64,000 nucleotides of DNA from Forficula auricularia (GCA_024734495.1 JALMQS010000085.1:12438048-12502047); one strand, 5' to 3'; shown: positions 1 to 10,850, numbered from the stretch's first letter. Program-made: numbers and translations. Notes: generated by a model not told the origin, from the sequence alone.

Positions 1-266
1 TACGACCCCTAAGGTACCCTCTTTCCAATAAAAAAGAATCATTAAAATCGGTTGATAAACAAATAAGTTATGCCTGAACAAACATATCAAAAAAGGTCCA
101 ATACTAATGAAAAAAACGGGACCAATTGGAAGCTAGACTGAACCCAATGCAAAAAAATAATCAAAATCAGTTCATCAATTGGCGGAGATATGAGGTAACA
201 TAGAGACAAAAAAAAGACAAAAAAATCAGTCGAATAGAGAACCTCCTCCTTTTTTGAAGTCGGTTA
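1..266 (+). repeat. Right part of an ACCGACTTC/GAAGTCGGT-ended repeat (partial)
   Basis: The segment ends in GAACCTCCTCC, a T run and GAAGTCGGTTA. The same 260-bp right part recurs at about 31920-32168 and 36315-36530, where it follows a foldback whose arms begin ACCGACTTC. The left part lies outside the window. It has no coding capacity. The superfamily is not assigned; non-autonomous DNA element is an inference from the inverted ends. Confidence 0.6.
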
Positions 267-269
267 ATA

Positions 270-560
270 AAGTTCTAATAAGTGAACATTGAAAAAAATT
301 ACATTTTAGAAGATATTAATAATTTTATCAAAATGTCTGTTAGTACACGTTACTAAATTTTGTGTTCGCTCAAGTTCAAAAACTAGTATGAATTTCAAAA
401 CGAAATTTCATATGGAAATCCTGTATATTGAGACCTGATTAGATTTTGGTTGAAATTGAACCTAAAATTAAGGGCCTGCGGGAGCTCTTAAAAAATTAAA
501 ATTATAAATATTCTAACTACAAAAAACAAGAAAAATGGAATTTACTATAAAAGAGACCTA
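270..560 (-). repeat. Degraded fragment of the ACCATACCCTGTATGGT MITE family
   Basis: It shares with copies near 19.9, 31.2, 38.1 and 49.6 kb the blocks around ACAGACATTTTG, AACTAGT, AAATTTCATATG and GATTAGATTTTGGTTGAAAT. An inverted relative lies at about 4560-4790. The terminal hairpin is missing here. Confidence 0.45.
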
Positions 561-697
561 TAATAAAAAAGGGAATATCATATAGGACCAATGTAAATCA
601 CAGATAAATCGAAAAACTCCCTACTGAGTGATTTTCATCGAAATCGTTAGAGCCGTTTTCGAGAAACCAATTCATAAAATATATATATGTGTGTACT

Positions 698-1364
698 TAA
701 TAACACTGTTCGACAAAAATTAAACAAAAATTTGTAACCGTAAACCTAAAAATGATCCTAGTAGAGTTATATAAGCTGATTATCATGTAATTTCCCATTT
801 TTTTACAATAGGTCAGAGTTTTGAGATATTATCGGTCAAAACGACGAAAAAGGCCATTTTGACTTTATTTTAGAGTCCTATTATATATTTTAAACAGCAA
901 TATAAGAAATTAAAATATTTTGTTGACGCAATAGAAAACAGCTTTCCTCTTTAATTTTCAAATTACCACTTGTTTTTAGCTCAATTAGAGAACTCGAGTT
1001 AGAACTTAAAAAAAAACTAAGACCATATATGTTTTATCTATTTTTTTTATCCTTTATAATCAAGTAGTTTTAGTCTTTTAGTTAATCTCGAGTTCTAATT
1101 GAGCTAAAAACAAGTGGTAATTTGAAAATCAAAGAGAAAGCTGTTTTCTATTACGTCAATGAAATATTTTGATTTCAAATATTGCTGTTTAATATCTAAT
1201 AGGACTCGAAAATAAGGTCAAAATGGCCTTTTTTGTCGTTTTGACAGGTAATATCTCAAAATTCTGACCTATTGTAAAAAATCGGGAAATTGCATGAAAA
1301 TCAGCTACTGGAATACATTGTTAGGTTTACGGATACAAATGTTTGTTGAGCAGTGTTATTCAAG
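698..1364. repeat. Foldback element, about 300-bp inverted arms
   Basis: The left arm (698 to about 1022) is repeated in reverse complement from about 1068 to 1364, with a short AT-rich loop. Paired blocks include AGCTCAATTAGA/TCTAATTGAGCT and CAAAATGGCC. Arms differ at scattered positions, so it is an old insertion. No ORF or target duplication was recognised. Confidence 0.75.
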
Positions 1365-1959
1365 TCGGTCTTGCAATTTTCCGGATTATTTATCAATATG
1401 GCTAGGATTTTTACATAAGTATCTGAACAGTTCGCCTGGGAGGTAGTCTACTAAACTGACGCACAAAAATGCACCCTCTCCCACTCAAGCCAGTGACCAA
1501 AATGCATATAGTAGAATAGGGTGTATTTATTGCCATCTCTGTTATTTATTACCCGGCCTTCAAAATAACGAAGGTATTCCTTTAAAATTTCAGGATTCTC
1601 AAAGTGTTCCATCAGAGAAAAAGTTTGAGAACCCCTACTCTAGATCATTGCGGCGGGAAAGATTTAAAAATTTATATACCTAGATAAAAATATTTATACT
1701 TAAAACTTTGCTGTATCAGAAAATTCAATCAGATTTAGTCAGATATAAACTTGTGTTGAGGAGTGTAATATAAAATATATGTTTAAATGCATCAAGCAGA
1801 AGACAACCTAAATGATTTCTTCTTCTTGAAAATCACCTACGGAGCTGTACTTAAATTACGTAACGCATTTAGAACGACTTACGTTTAAAAATATATAATT
1901 TAAACTCATGTTTTTATGTTTAAATTCCTTTCATAATTATTGACTCTATATTACCTATT
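1365..1959. other. No gene seen; AT-rich intergenic sequence
   Basis: No supported ORF. About 1793-1835 holds a reverse-orientation copy of the CAGAGGACAAC-type module that flanks several PLEs in this window. GTACTTAAATTACGTAAC near 1850 reappears inverted near 3668. Confidence 0.5.
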
Positions 1960-2442
1960 TCGGGTGAGTTTTTTATCTTGAGACAGTCTTTATAACGCAA
2001 AAACAGTACATGATATAAAAAAAGTTTCAAATAAAAGTTTATTTATATCGAGGGGGAAACTAAATGGCGCTATTGTTTGTTGACATAGAACAAGCTTTCA
2101 AGGGTATTTCGAAGTTAAGTTCTGTGTTTTAAATGGAAACCTATATGTTTCTGTACATATTCTTAATCTTAAAAAAAACTGAACTACTTTTATTAGAACT
2201 ATTTTTTTATACGACATCAAATAAAAAAATATTAAATCAATTATATCTCAAAAAAAATTATAATAATTATTTTTAACAATTATTATCAAAAAATAATGAT
2301 AAAATATTTAATTATCAAATAAATAATTTAATAATAATTAATAATTTAATAATTTTTCGACAGTGTTCAGTGACATTCCAGATGATTATGAATGAATTCC
2401 AGTTCCAATTTCGTTATTTTGGCCTGTTGTAGTTTCCTCGTA

Positions 2443-2562
2443 GCCTTTACACTTCCTGTTTTTTTAACAGATTTACAACACGATAAAATGAAGCTCTTGA
2501 GGGTGTATTCCTATCAAAAAATGCTAGGAATCCATTTCAATGGCAGCCCCATAACACTTCTT
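2443..2562 (-). pseudogene. Decayed DUF4817-like HTH fragment in the TA-flanked transposon
   Basis: Alignment by eye to the 34.4-kb copy shows the same order of codons, but here a stop replaces the middle of the ERFPDR-type motif and indels shift the frame. It cannot make protein. The identification rests on the sister copy. Confidence 0.45.
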
Positions 2563-2719
2563 CCACATTCACAATAAATTAAGTCCATTTCAATTCTGTC
2601 TTCAACAAAAATGCTCCATTTTTATTATGGAAATAAAATATAACTATCTACTGGATTGACACGAGAAATAAACTTTTTTAAACTCAAGAATTTTAAGTAG
2701 TTCTATTAAGTAGAAAATA

Positions 2720-2910
2720 GGGGGGTCGGGTAGGCTAGGCGGTAGCATGTCAGCCAGCTAACCAAGAGGACCCGAGTTCGAATCCGACTCGAGGCATCCG
2801 GCTAAAATCTGACTCCCGGTGTAGAGACAAATTTAAATAAAATAATTAGTATCGTAAATGGCTTATGGCTAGAAAGGCCGAAAAGCCAAGAAAAAAAAAA
2901 AAAAAAAAAA
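2720..2910 (+). mobile_element. tRNA-derived SINE with poly-A tail and 11-bp target duplication
   Basis: The head is tRNA-like: an A-box-like stretch TAGGCTAGGCGGTAG and a B box GAGTTCGAATCC, the internal RNA polymerase III promoter. A body of about 100 bp follows, then a run of A (2891-2910). AGTAGAAAATA flanks it at 2709-2719 and 2911-2921. The second copy of the host transposon has the same AGTAGAAAATA once, uninterrupted, at 34612-34622: a natural empty site. Retroposition by LINE machinery is known for this class. Confidence 0.93.
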
Positions 2911-3389
2911 AGTAGAAAATAATCTCTTAAATCTGTGTATTTAATTAAGTTTTAAGATCATTATAAACACTTATTTTCATTGCTGTGTCTTTTCGATTTA
3001 ATAATTATTTATTTAATAATTAAATATTTGATCATTATTTTTCTATAATTATGTTGAATAATTGTTAAAAATAATTATTAGAAATTTTTTTTGAGATCTA
3101 ATTGATTTAATATTTTTTATTATTTGATGTCGTATAAAAAAATAGTTCTTATAAAAGTTGTTCAGTTTTTTTAGTAGATTAAGTAGACGTATAGAAAAAT
3201 ATAGGGTTCCATTTAAAAAACAGAACTTGGCCTCGAAATACCCTTGAAAGCTTGTTCTAGGTCGACAAATAATAGCGTAGTTTAGTTCCCCTCGATATAA
3301 ATACAATTTTATTTGAAACTTTTTTTCATATAATGCACTGTTTTTGAGTTATAAGACTGTCTCAAGATAAAAAAACACACCCGGTATAT

Positions 3390-4555
3390 TGGAAGAGATC
3401 AAATATTGTTGTGACATATGTATTATTATTTTATTAAAATCGAATATATTATTTATTATTCTATTGCTAATAAATTATTTAATCATATACTTGCTTTTTT
3501 ATATATTAATCAAAATTTAAAATAAAAATAACTTAATTTAATTTAAATTTTTTATTAATCAGCAGAAAATTTTATATTTATTTCGATAAATTACGTGCCT
3601 ACAAGCATTGAAGGACCCCTCCCTCGTAACATAAAAATGATAACAATCTGATTTGACCCCCGCTCTTAAATTTGTTACGTAATTTAAGTACGGCCCCTAC
3701 TCTGTTAATCTCGACAAATTAGATCATTTCAATATACTTGTAACTTTAAATTGTTTGAGGCAATCACAACATGTTCTATCCGAAAATATATTGTTCTAGG
3801 TATTATATATGATTTAATAATCTCAAATTTCAAAGTTTATTTGAAACAATTTATATTAATTACAAAAAGAAAAAATGATTAATTAAATTTTTTTCAAAAA
3901 ATTTATACGCACTGTAGAGAAAAAAAACCAAAAACAAAAAGAAACAGTTGCTCTGTAAATATCAAGCCGTTAATTTAAATGTTGAGTATTTATTAGTCAA
4001 ATAAAATATCTGAATTGCATTTGCTAGCTATTTGTTTTTTTTCACATTCAGAATGTTAAGTGTTTCAAATGAAAAAAAGAATCGCGCTTTTTTTTTTTTT
4101 TTTTTGTTGGAATTGTTTTAATTTAAATGTCGACCGTATAAGTTGCACACGCAGCCAGACACACACACCTTGCCTTGTCCATCCGAATGACAAGCGAGAG
4201 GCTGGCGACACTCCAAAAAACGCCAACCAACTCTGATACATCGTCGGAGCTCAACAGCGGAAGGGCCTTTTTTTAAAAATAACACTCATTTAAAAAAAAA
4301 ACTGCACGACGACATTCATGTCTATCGAGGTCACTTGAATCACTAATACTTTCTCCTGAAAGTGTTTTGGAAAATATAAAAAAAAAGCAAAAAATTTTTT
4401 TTTTTTAAATTTAACAAAGTTGGACTTTTTTTAGATGAAAGATCTCCTAAAAAATCCTCAAATCAAATAATAATAAACTTTCAACCAATATCTAATCAGC
4501 TCATTATTTCACTACGAAAAAAAAATATATTTATTTTTGAAATCCATATAGTAGT
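3390..4555. other. No gene seen; AT-rich sequence with one GC-richer patch
   Basis: Mostly low-complexity AT sequence. About 4130-4265 is much richer in GC (CACACGCAGCCAGACACACA, CGTCGGAGCTCAACAGCGG) and contains no long ORF; it could be an unrecognised repeat or regulatory sequence. Confidence 0.4.
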
Positions 4556-4559
4556 TTTT

Positions 4560-4790
4560 AATCTAGACCGTACACAAATTATTTCCCCTCTTAATTTTGG
4601 GTTCGATTTCAACCAAAAATTGAAACGGCTAGTTCTTAATCTCAATATACAGAATTTAAATGTTAAATTTCGTTTTGATACTCACACTAATTTTTGAGCT
4701 AGAGCGTACACAAAAATTCGTAATGTACTAACAGACATTTTGACAAAATAATAATATATCGTAAAATATAATTTTTTCAATGTTTACTCT
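4560..4790 (+). repeat. Degraded MITE-family fragment, inverted relative of 270-480
   Basis: It carries AACAGACATTTTGACAAAAT and the ATAATTTTTTC block of the ACCATACCCTGTATGGT family and runs opposite to the fragment near 300. The two may be ends of one older element or independent insertions. Confidence 0.45.
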
Positions 4791-4793
4791 TTT

Positions 4794-4970
4794 GGAAAAC
4801 TGAGGATTCCGATACTCTATCTGGTGGTCTAAATTGAAACTAGCCACTGTGGGGCAAAAATAAGCCCCACCAAATATCCACTGGGAAACTGAGAATTCCG
4901 ATACTCTCTATCTGGTGGTCTAAATTGAAACTAGCCACTGTGGGGCAAAAATTAAGCCACGACCCTACCA
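4794..4970 (+). repeat. Two-unit direct tandem duplication
   Basis: A block of about 75 bp (GATTCCGATACTCTATCTGG ... GCCACTGTGGGGCAAAAA) at 4794-4866 recurs at about 4883-4958. The units differ by small indels. No coding or known motif. Confidence 0.75.
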
Positions 4971-5184
4971 AGGTTTCCAATAAAGATTTCCTGTAGGCAA
5001 AAATGTTTTCAAAATAGTTTGAGACATTCTAATTTAATTGATAATGGAAAAAAAGAAAAGAGGAAAAATTGTTTTATGTGAAGTGCCGAATTTGTCCATT
5101 TTTTGGATTTTAGTATTTCTGATGGTTCTTTATTGGTAACAGAGAAAAAAGAAAAATAATGTATTTAGTCGAATGTGTGATATA

Positions 5185-5240
5185 ATCATTTGAACCCCTG
5201 AAGAATTCAGTAAAGTCGACGAAACGTTGCTAGAAAAATA
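5185..5240 (+). ncRNA. Degenerate hammerhead-ribozyme relic
   Basis: CTGAAGA (5198-5204), an A, and GAAACGTT (5221) have hammerhead spacing, and the GTCGAC-GAAACG right side matches intact copies. The left strand of helix II no longer pairs with the right strand, so it should not fold or cleave. Probably a decayed PLE end. Confidence 0.5.
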
Positions 5241-5329
5241 ATAATATTGCACGAAAAACTTGTCCTTATTCCAGTTATAAATTCTCTTATTAATACACAT
5301 TATGGACGAAAATGATAATAATAATAATC

Positions 5330-6300
5330 TTATATTATTAAATGAGCAACAATCGGTTTCTCGAAAACGGCTCTAACGATTCCGCTAAAAATTGGTGAAC
5401 TTATCAAGTCTCATGAGTTATTAGTCGTGTTTTAATTTTAATCCGATTGAAATAAAGGAAGGGGTTGTAAATTAGTCATGTCGCAAAATATTTTAATCTT
5501 TCATATTTCGTCTTCGGTAAGTCGCAGAGCCTTGAAATTTGAAATTTGAGCTATCTAGAGGGTCAAATTAGAAAAGTGCCAGAGCACTTCATTCACCAGT
5601 ACGTATATCCCCATGACTGAGGAACTAGAACTCTCTCCCAGCCTCCATCTTTCCCAGCACTTATAATCTTCAAACCTTCAAAACCCGAGTGCATAAACAC
5701 CTACGTCTCCACCCTCTCACTTAATCAACTTTCCCTTCTCTTCGGTAATGCAAGGGTCTTTCGAGATCCATAGGGGCTGCATCTTTACTGATGCGCCCCT
5801 TCTTGCATTAGATTGCATTCAAAAAAAAAGTACAAGAAGTACCACAAGATTTTGGCTAAAATAGAAGTACCGGAAGTTGTTGTTTACGTACGTAAGAATA
5901 TACCCTCCTGCGTTTCGCAACCACAGATCTCAGAGCTACGAAATTTGAAACTCAAGCTCGATATAGGCTAGCAAGCTTTTCGTTGAAATCGGAACACCGT
6001 AAGTTGACATTTACATGAAAGATTTTTCGTTTTTTTTATTTTCTCAAAAATGGCACAAACGATTTTTTTTTTTAATTGGTGTACTTATCAAGTGTCATGA
6101 GTTATTTGTCGTGTATTAATTTTAATCCGATTGAAATAAAGGAAGGGGTTGTAAATTAGTCATGTCGCAAAATAAATATTTTAATCTTTCATATCTCACT
6201 TCGGTAAGTTGCAGAGCCTTGAAATTTGAAACTTAAGCTATTTAGAGGCAAAAAGTTACCGAGCATCGCTCGGTGCTCCAGGCACTAATTATTATTCAAC
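5330..6300 (+). repeat. Duplicated repeat block flanking a LINE tail
   Basis: The segment with ATTGGTGAACTTATCAAGT, GGAAGGGGTTGTAAATTAG and CATGTCGCAAAATA occurs at about 5385-5555 and again at about 6080-6240. Between them lies a LINE 3-prime remnant. The right copy ends at a hairpin TTACCGAGCATCGCTCGGT (6257-6275) that recurs at 21364 and, inverted, near 40515. Confidence 0.6.
5620..5830 (+). pseudogene. LINE reverse-transcriptase C-terminal tail and 3-prime end
   Basis: One frame reads NSLPASIFPSTYNLQTFKTR, the tail seen at the end of many non-LTR retrotransposon ORF2 proteins (W-N-S-L-P ... F-P ... Y-N-L-x-x-F-K). The 3-prime UTR blocks TTTCGAGATCCATA and GCGCCCCTTCTTGCATT and an A run (5821-5829) follow. 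The longer remnant at 27125-27560 belongs to the same or a close family. 5-prime truncation is normal for LINE insertions. Confidence 0.7.
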
Positions 6301-6309
6301 TCTAGAGGT

Positions 6310-7615
6310 GTTCGGAAAGCAAGTGATTGTCTTCTCGGCACACCCCTAATACAAGTTAGGAAAGATTCTTAAATTCTCCACTAGTTAAAAAAATCCCCCT
6401 GAAGAAGCATTTGAAAGGTCAGTTATTATAGAAATAGTGAATGGTCTTAATGGATTCTTCGGGATCTCGGTCATGCTTCCATCACACACAGTCTCCCGGT
6501 CATCTACCTATAAGATGCAAGAACTAACCTTGCCACATGTTGCTTCCAAATGCCAAGGCCATAATCTACTCTGTATAGGTAGATATCATTCTATTAACAT
6601 TTAGATTTACATATTTTATAATACTGTATATCAAGTTAATTTTAGAAAACTACAATTGTATTTCATAAATCTATATTTACTTATAGGTACCTATAATTGA
6701 ACGGGAACTGTGTAGCGCATATCACATGACTTTCTCTTAAGAATATTAAACTACCGTGTTTTGTGCCGACCACATTACTTCCACCTTCCATTAATAAATA
6801 TTATATACGAGCAGTACCTGGCGTGCCTACGGCACGCCCGGCACCGCTCGGCCCTCCGGGCTGGTGGCCCTGGCGGGCAGCGTCTCGAGATGTGATTATT
6901 AGCTGTCCGTAATTATATGTTTTGAAAAAAATATTTTTTTGAATAATGAATATTGATCAAAGAAAGATGAAAAAATATCATTAAATGCTTTATAAATACT
7001 TTATTAGAGCATGCAACCATTTCTCTCGAAGTTCCCGATCGGTTGGAAACCTATTTCTTTTTTAATAATACATTTCAATATTTAAATTTATCTAAAAAGT
7101 GTCTCTAAATTAATTATATATAATAATTTTAAAATTAATTTATCTACTAAAATTTCAAATGACCCGCGCAGTTAATAAATTAAGAATTAATCTCATTATC
7201 CCATTAAATCATATCTCATTAAAACTTATATTATAAATTAAATATATATAATATATATATATATTTTAAAATTAATTTGTCTACTAAAATTTTAAGAATT
7301 TATATTTTTCTTAAATTCAAAAAAAAAATTAATTTTCGCGGTATGAATTATTTCCAAAAAATTAAATATATATTAATATATAATATATTTTAAAATTAAT
7401 AAATTTGTGTACTAAAATTTCAAATGGGACTCGCCGTAAATCTAATATTCTAAGCTATATAGAGGAATATATTAATATATAGAGATATTATAGATATATA
7501 ATATAGAGAATAGAGATGTTTTATTTGTAAAATTTGACAATATAACAACTGTCATTGAATATTAGTTGCTTTTTCTCCCACATGTTCACCTTGCTGCGCC
7601 ACGGGTACTGTCTGA
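6310..7615. other. No gene seen; MITE fragments and AT-rich tandem blocks
   Basis: About 6716-6782 (CATATCACATGACTTTC ... GTGCCGACCACATTA) is repeated at 7686-7745 and inverted near 8285-8350, so it is a small dispersed repeat. About 6812-6892 is a piece of the GC-rich hairpin module described at 32962. The block AATTAATTTATCTACTAAAA recurs near 7132, 7265 and 7392. Confidence 0.45.
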
Positions 7616-7617
7616 TA

Positions 7618-7680
7618 AAATGGCTTTTATATATATAGATGGCTTTTATATATATAGATGGCTTTTATATATATAGATTT
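7618..7680 (+). repeat. Three-unit tandem repeat
   Basis: The unit ATGGCTTTTATATATATAG occurs three times head to tail. Confidence 0.85.
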
Positions 7681-8004
7681 TATGCCCATCACATGACTTT
7701 CACTTACTAACATCAAATATTTTGCCGTATTTGTGCCGACCACATTATTACTTTAACTTATCAACAAAGAATGTCGCCGTGTTTATTATCTATTATTAGA
7801 CTTACACTTAGCATCATCGAATATTTGATTATCAAAATTCCTATTTTTTGAACCCACCTCTTTCCATTTTTAGTTTCTGGGGATTATTCGAAAAATTTAT
7901 TAAATAGAAGGGCGTACCTCTCTATAGGTACTAAATTACATCTTTCTTTGTTTTCTGGTATTGAAATTCAATCATTTCAGTTTCAATTTATATTTTAGTG
8001 AATA

Positions 8005-8166
8005 TATATACCGAGGGGTGATCCGCGATTGGAAGTAAGTGTACAGCTCTTTGGAAGTATTTTAGAAGTACTTGGAAATGTTTGAAAGTGCTTGGAAATA
8101 TTTGGAAGTACAAGTGGAAGTAGGTGTACAGCATATTAGGTCGCGGTTCACCCCTCGATATATACC
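8005..8166. mobile_element. Short MITE with about 20-bp inverted ends
   Basis: The left end TATACCGAGGGGTGATCCGC pairs with the right end GCGGTTCACCCCTCGATATA with few mismatches. The inside is a degenerate array of GGAAGTATTT-like units. An ORF on the minus strand here merely reads through the array. No transposase; superfamily unknown. Confidence 0.75.
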
Positions 8167-8369
8167 TACCTATATATAACAAGCCACCGGCTGAGCCTTC
8201 AATTTTTTTTATAGATATTTAATAATGGTAAGTGAAAGTCGTCTATCTATTGGGTACAAAAAAATATATAATATTTATTAATGGTAAGTGAAAATAATTT
8301 CGGTTCAAAATACGGCAAATTATTTAAGGGAAAGGCATTTGATATGCGCTACAAAATTCCACTACAAAT

Positions 8370-8735
8370 ATATACCTATGTTTATTTTCTGAAATACATT
8401 TGAAAATTCTGAAATTCAATTAAGGATTCTGAAAATATCTACAAGCAAGGTTTCTTGAAATTCAATTGCGATCTCTTATAAAAACACAACTAAATTATTC
8501 CGAAATATACTTCAAACTTTCTGAAATACAATAGAGAATTCAGAAAAAATATTAATTTTCTGAAATTGAATTGAGATTTTTGAAATATCTACACAATTGC
8601 GAATTGTGAAATATCATTTAGTTTTCCTGAAATTCACTTGCGATCTCTGAAATACAAAAGTAAAATATTCTGAAATTGAATTGAGAGTTCTCATATACAA
8701 TTGGAATTTTCTGAAATAAAATTGGAAAAGATATG
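8370..8735 (+). repeat. Degenerate tandem array of TTCTGAAATTCAATT units
   Basis: About twenty loosely conserved units of TTCTGAAAT(A/T)CAATTG(A/G)GA(A/T) are scattered head to tail. A smaller field of the same unit lies at 11470-11600. It looks like an old minisatellite. Confidence 0.7.
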
Positions 8736-8759
8736 TAGACAAAGATTTTGCCATTTACT

Positions 8760-9180
8760 AGAAACTTTTCTTATTCTGTTGAGATTTCAAGCACCGTGAA
8801 AAGAAGCCCTGTGTGTCTTTTTAGGTTGAATTTAGATCTAAGGCGACATTTGTGTGTCGTTGCTTTGATTCGTCTGTCTTTTGTTGGCTATTTGCCCCCC
8901 TGGCTCCCCAACAGCAATCCTTAAGAGATGAGTCAGCCAGGCCAACATTCGCTTTTATTTGCTTGGCTTTTCACAAGAAGGCGGAAGTCACACGTAACCG
9001 GAACATTGATTCTAATATAACGTACAAGCAACCCACCAATCACTATTAGCTGTAAAATTAGACAAATTACCAACTAAAATACAGCTTGTTTTTTAAATTA
9101 TACTTAGGTAATTAATTAATTCAGTCTTTGTTAATAATTCATAGACCATTTATTTATTTGTATGTTTAATTGAAAGTATT
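8760..9180. other. Unassigned stretch with a 65-codon ORF of uncertain status
   Basis: About 8815-9050 is less AT-rich than its surroundings and holds an open frame (8852-9049, plus). CTTTTTAG at 8818-8825 could be a splice acceptor. The frame has no motif I recognise, so no CDS is called. Confidence 0.3.
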
Positions 9181-9265
9181 TTTTGCCGAGAGTAGCAGAA
9201 TTTTTATATATGGAAGGAGACAATAAAAGAGTGTTTCTTCTGCTGGAATTATAAATTTTATTTAT

Positions 9266-9320
9266 TTATAACGAGACTATAGTTTCGAGGGCTTTGCCCT
9301 CTTCATCAGTCTATTACAAT
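9266..9320 (-). ncRNA. Hammerhead ribozyme (PLE left arm)
   Basis: Minus strand: CTGATGA (9309-9303), one A, helix II GAGGGC-AAA-GCCCTC, GAAA, then ACTATAGT, a self-complementary helix III, then C as the cleavage-site base. Helix I forms from TTGTAA upstream with TTATAA downstream, plus GA/TC next to the core, with a small internal loop between. This is a type I arrangement. The eight-base palindrome for helix III suggests a two-molecule (dimeric) fold. All conserved core bases are present. Confidence 0.9.
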
Positions 9321-9837
9321 GGATTCACAGGAATTAATTTATGAATGAAAGGTTAAAATCTTAGTGGTTAGGTTAAAAAAATTTTCAGGGGGGCAAGTTA
9401 AGAATTGAAATTTATACTTGTTTTATTATTTTGACTGTATGTGGCGTTCATGAAGTTTTTATTTTGGCGGCTATTTTTAAAATAAAGCTTTCGGGAATTT
9501 CTATTTTTCGATTTAAGAATTTTTTTGGTGAATTATTGTATGATTTTAAAATTTCTAACGATTCAAAAAAAAAAAAAAATAGTATTTTTGAATCGTTAGA
9601 AATTTTAAAATCATACAATAATTCACCCAAAAAATTCTTAAATCGAAAAATAGAAATTCCCGAAAGCTTTATTTTAAAAATAGCCGCCAAAATAAAAACT
9701 TCATGAACGCTACATACAGTCAAAATAATAAAACAAGTAAAAATTTCAATTCTTAATTTGCCCCACCTGAAAATTTTTTAACCTAACCACATGAAAGATT
9801 TTAACCTTTCATTCATAAATTAATTCCTGTGAATCCA

Positions 9838-9893
9838 TTGTAATAGACTGATGAAGAGGGCAAAGCCCTCGAAACTATAGTTTCGTTATAAAT
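9838..9893 (+). ncRNA. Hammerhead ribozyme (PLE right arm)
   Basis: Mirror of the 9.27-kb copy: CTGATGA 9848-9854, an extra A, helix II of six pairs closed by AAA, GAAA 9871-9874, ACTATAGT 9874-9881, then T at the cleavage position (predicted cut between 9882 and 9883). The cleavage base is U here but C in the left arm; both are permitted (any base but G). Transcription rightward through the arm would produce it. Confidence 0.9.
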
Positions 9894-9945
9894 AAATAAA
9901 ATTTATAATTCCAGCAGAAGACACACTCTTTATTGTCTCCTTCAA

Positions 9946-10365
9946 TTTGTATGCTTGTTTGATTGTTTATTATCTTTTATAGTCTCTCTCTTTGATATTT
10001 AAAATAAGGACATATTTCATAAGAAGAAATCAATGGGGTTGTCTTTTTCTTGAACATATATATCTACCTATTAACAATAGGGACCGTGCGTTAAACATAG
10101 AAACAGCACTACTGCCGAAGGCAGCGCTCTCTTGTGTTTGTTTATTCAAATAATTTGGGGCAAATATTTTATAATAGTATACATCATAGATAAAAGAGTG
10201 CACGGAGCCTAGGGGGTGAGCTAGTCTCTTTGTCTTGGACGTTTAATAAATCATCCCCCAAAGCTTACATTTTCGTTGCCAGTTGGCGCTAAAGTCGTGA
10301 CGCACGGTCCCTATATAAGTATAGGTAGTATAAGATCAAGAAATCAAAACTACCTTTTTTTTAAA
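9946..10365. other. No gene seen
   Basis: Holds another degraded copy of the AAGAAATCAATGGGGTTGTC module (10020-10045) and otherwise unassigned sequence including a GC-richer patch around 10200-10310. Confidence 0.35.
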
Positions 10366-10437
10366 TTATTGGATAAAAAAATACTTGGTAGGTTTCACAT
10401 TAAGATATAAAAAATAAAACGAATTTATTTTTGGAGA

Positions 10438-10492
10438 ATCTTTAATCTCGATATATATATTTCGGGTGACTAACCCATCTTCAGGAGAAACA
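10438..10492 (-). ncRNA. Hammerhead ribozyme (inverted pseudo-LTR)
   Basis: Minus strand: CTGAAGA (10484-10478), extra T, helix II GGGT-TAGTC-ACCC, GAAA, then ATATATATAT as a palindromic helix III, C at the cleavage site, and GAGA that pairs perfectly with TCTC directly before the core. Position 7 is A rather than U, which the motif tolerates. The two strands of helix I continue as ATTAAAG and CTTTCTG. Confidence 0.87.
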
Positions 10493-10652
10493 GAAAGTAA
10501 CTGACCTGGATAAGTCGAAATTGAATACAAGTCAATGGTAAAATTTATTTTTAAGATAACAAAAGGGTAAATATTTAAAATTAGTGGAGGGAGAAAGGTA
10601 AAAAATCTATTTTTGTTTAATTTTGAATGGCCTTTTGAGAAATGAGGATCTC

Positions 10653-10850
10653 CTTCGCCAATCATCTACATTTTTGAATAAACACACCTCTTCTATTAGC
10701 CACCTAGTTCCGTTACATTTTGAAAGAAAGAGCTTACGTTTAGATTTTTTAGAGTCAACGGAAATAAAATTAGCTCTCTCAAATAAAACTAATATACTAA
10801 ATAATCAATTAGAAGTTAAGAAAAGTACAATCATTGATTCTTTAAATATT
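10653..10850 (+). pseudogene. PLE GIY-YIG endonuclease C-terminal fragment
   Basis: After a one- or two-base T insertion that shifts frame, the sequence reads HTSSISHLVPLHFERKSLRL, then DFLESTEIKLAL, then NILNNQLEVKKS. The same segment in the 53-kb copy is preceded by GRSFRTRYSEHERAF, which fits the G-R-S-F-x-x-R-(F/Y)-x-E-H motif of PLE endonucleases. Loss of frame, of the stop and of everything upstream makes it non-functional; the open frame then runs on into the 3-prime repeats. Confidence 0.75.

Larger units (their letters stand above)
1960..3384. mobile_element. TA-flanked inverted-repeat DNA transposon, copy 1, interrupted by a SINE
   Basis: Terminal inverted repeats of several hundred bases begin at (C)CGGGTGAGTTTTTTATC and end at the complement before TA at 3385. 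Copy 2 at 33877-35081 has the same ends and interior. Subtracting the SINE and one target duplication leaves about 1.22 kb, close to copy 2. The short non-repeat centre (about 2390-2600) holds, on the minus strand, a badly decayed version of the helix-turn-helix coding segment better kept in copy 2. The TA duplication and HTH remnant suggest a Tc1/mariner-related element; it has no intact transposase. Confidence 0.8.
9186..9945. mobile_element. PLE remnant as a 0.7-kb inverted pair with a hammerhead at each end
   Basis: Two PLE 3-prime ends lie head to head around about 9577. Each arm reads outward as a coding tail, an AT-rich untranslated stretch, a hammerhead ribozyme and TTATAAATAAATAAAATTTA. 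In the outward frame each arm encodes ESLEILKSYNNSP and then LNRKIEIPESF, resembling the tail after the GIY-YIG domain of Penelope proteins. Arms are nearly identical, so the element is young or gene-converted. Both flanks carry the recurrent CAG(A)GGACAAC/GCCGAGAGTAGCAGA module. PLEs are known to end in pseudo-LTRs that may be inverted. Confidence 0.8.

Noticed and set aside
8852..9049. Short CDS
   Set aside because: Open frame with slightly higher GC but no motif, no convincing splice context and no polyadenylation signal nearby.
9431..9723. Two overlapping 91-codon ORFs on opposite strands with near-identical proteins
   Set aside because: They are the two arms of one palindrome. Only the outward-reading tail resembles a PLE protein.
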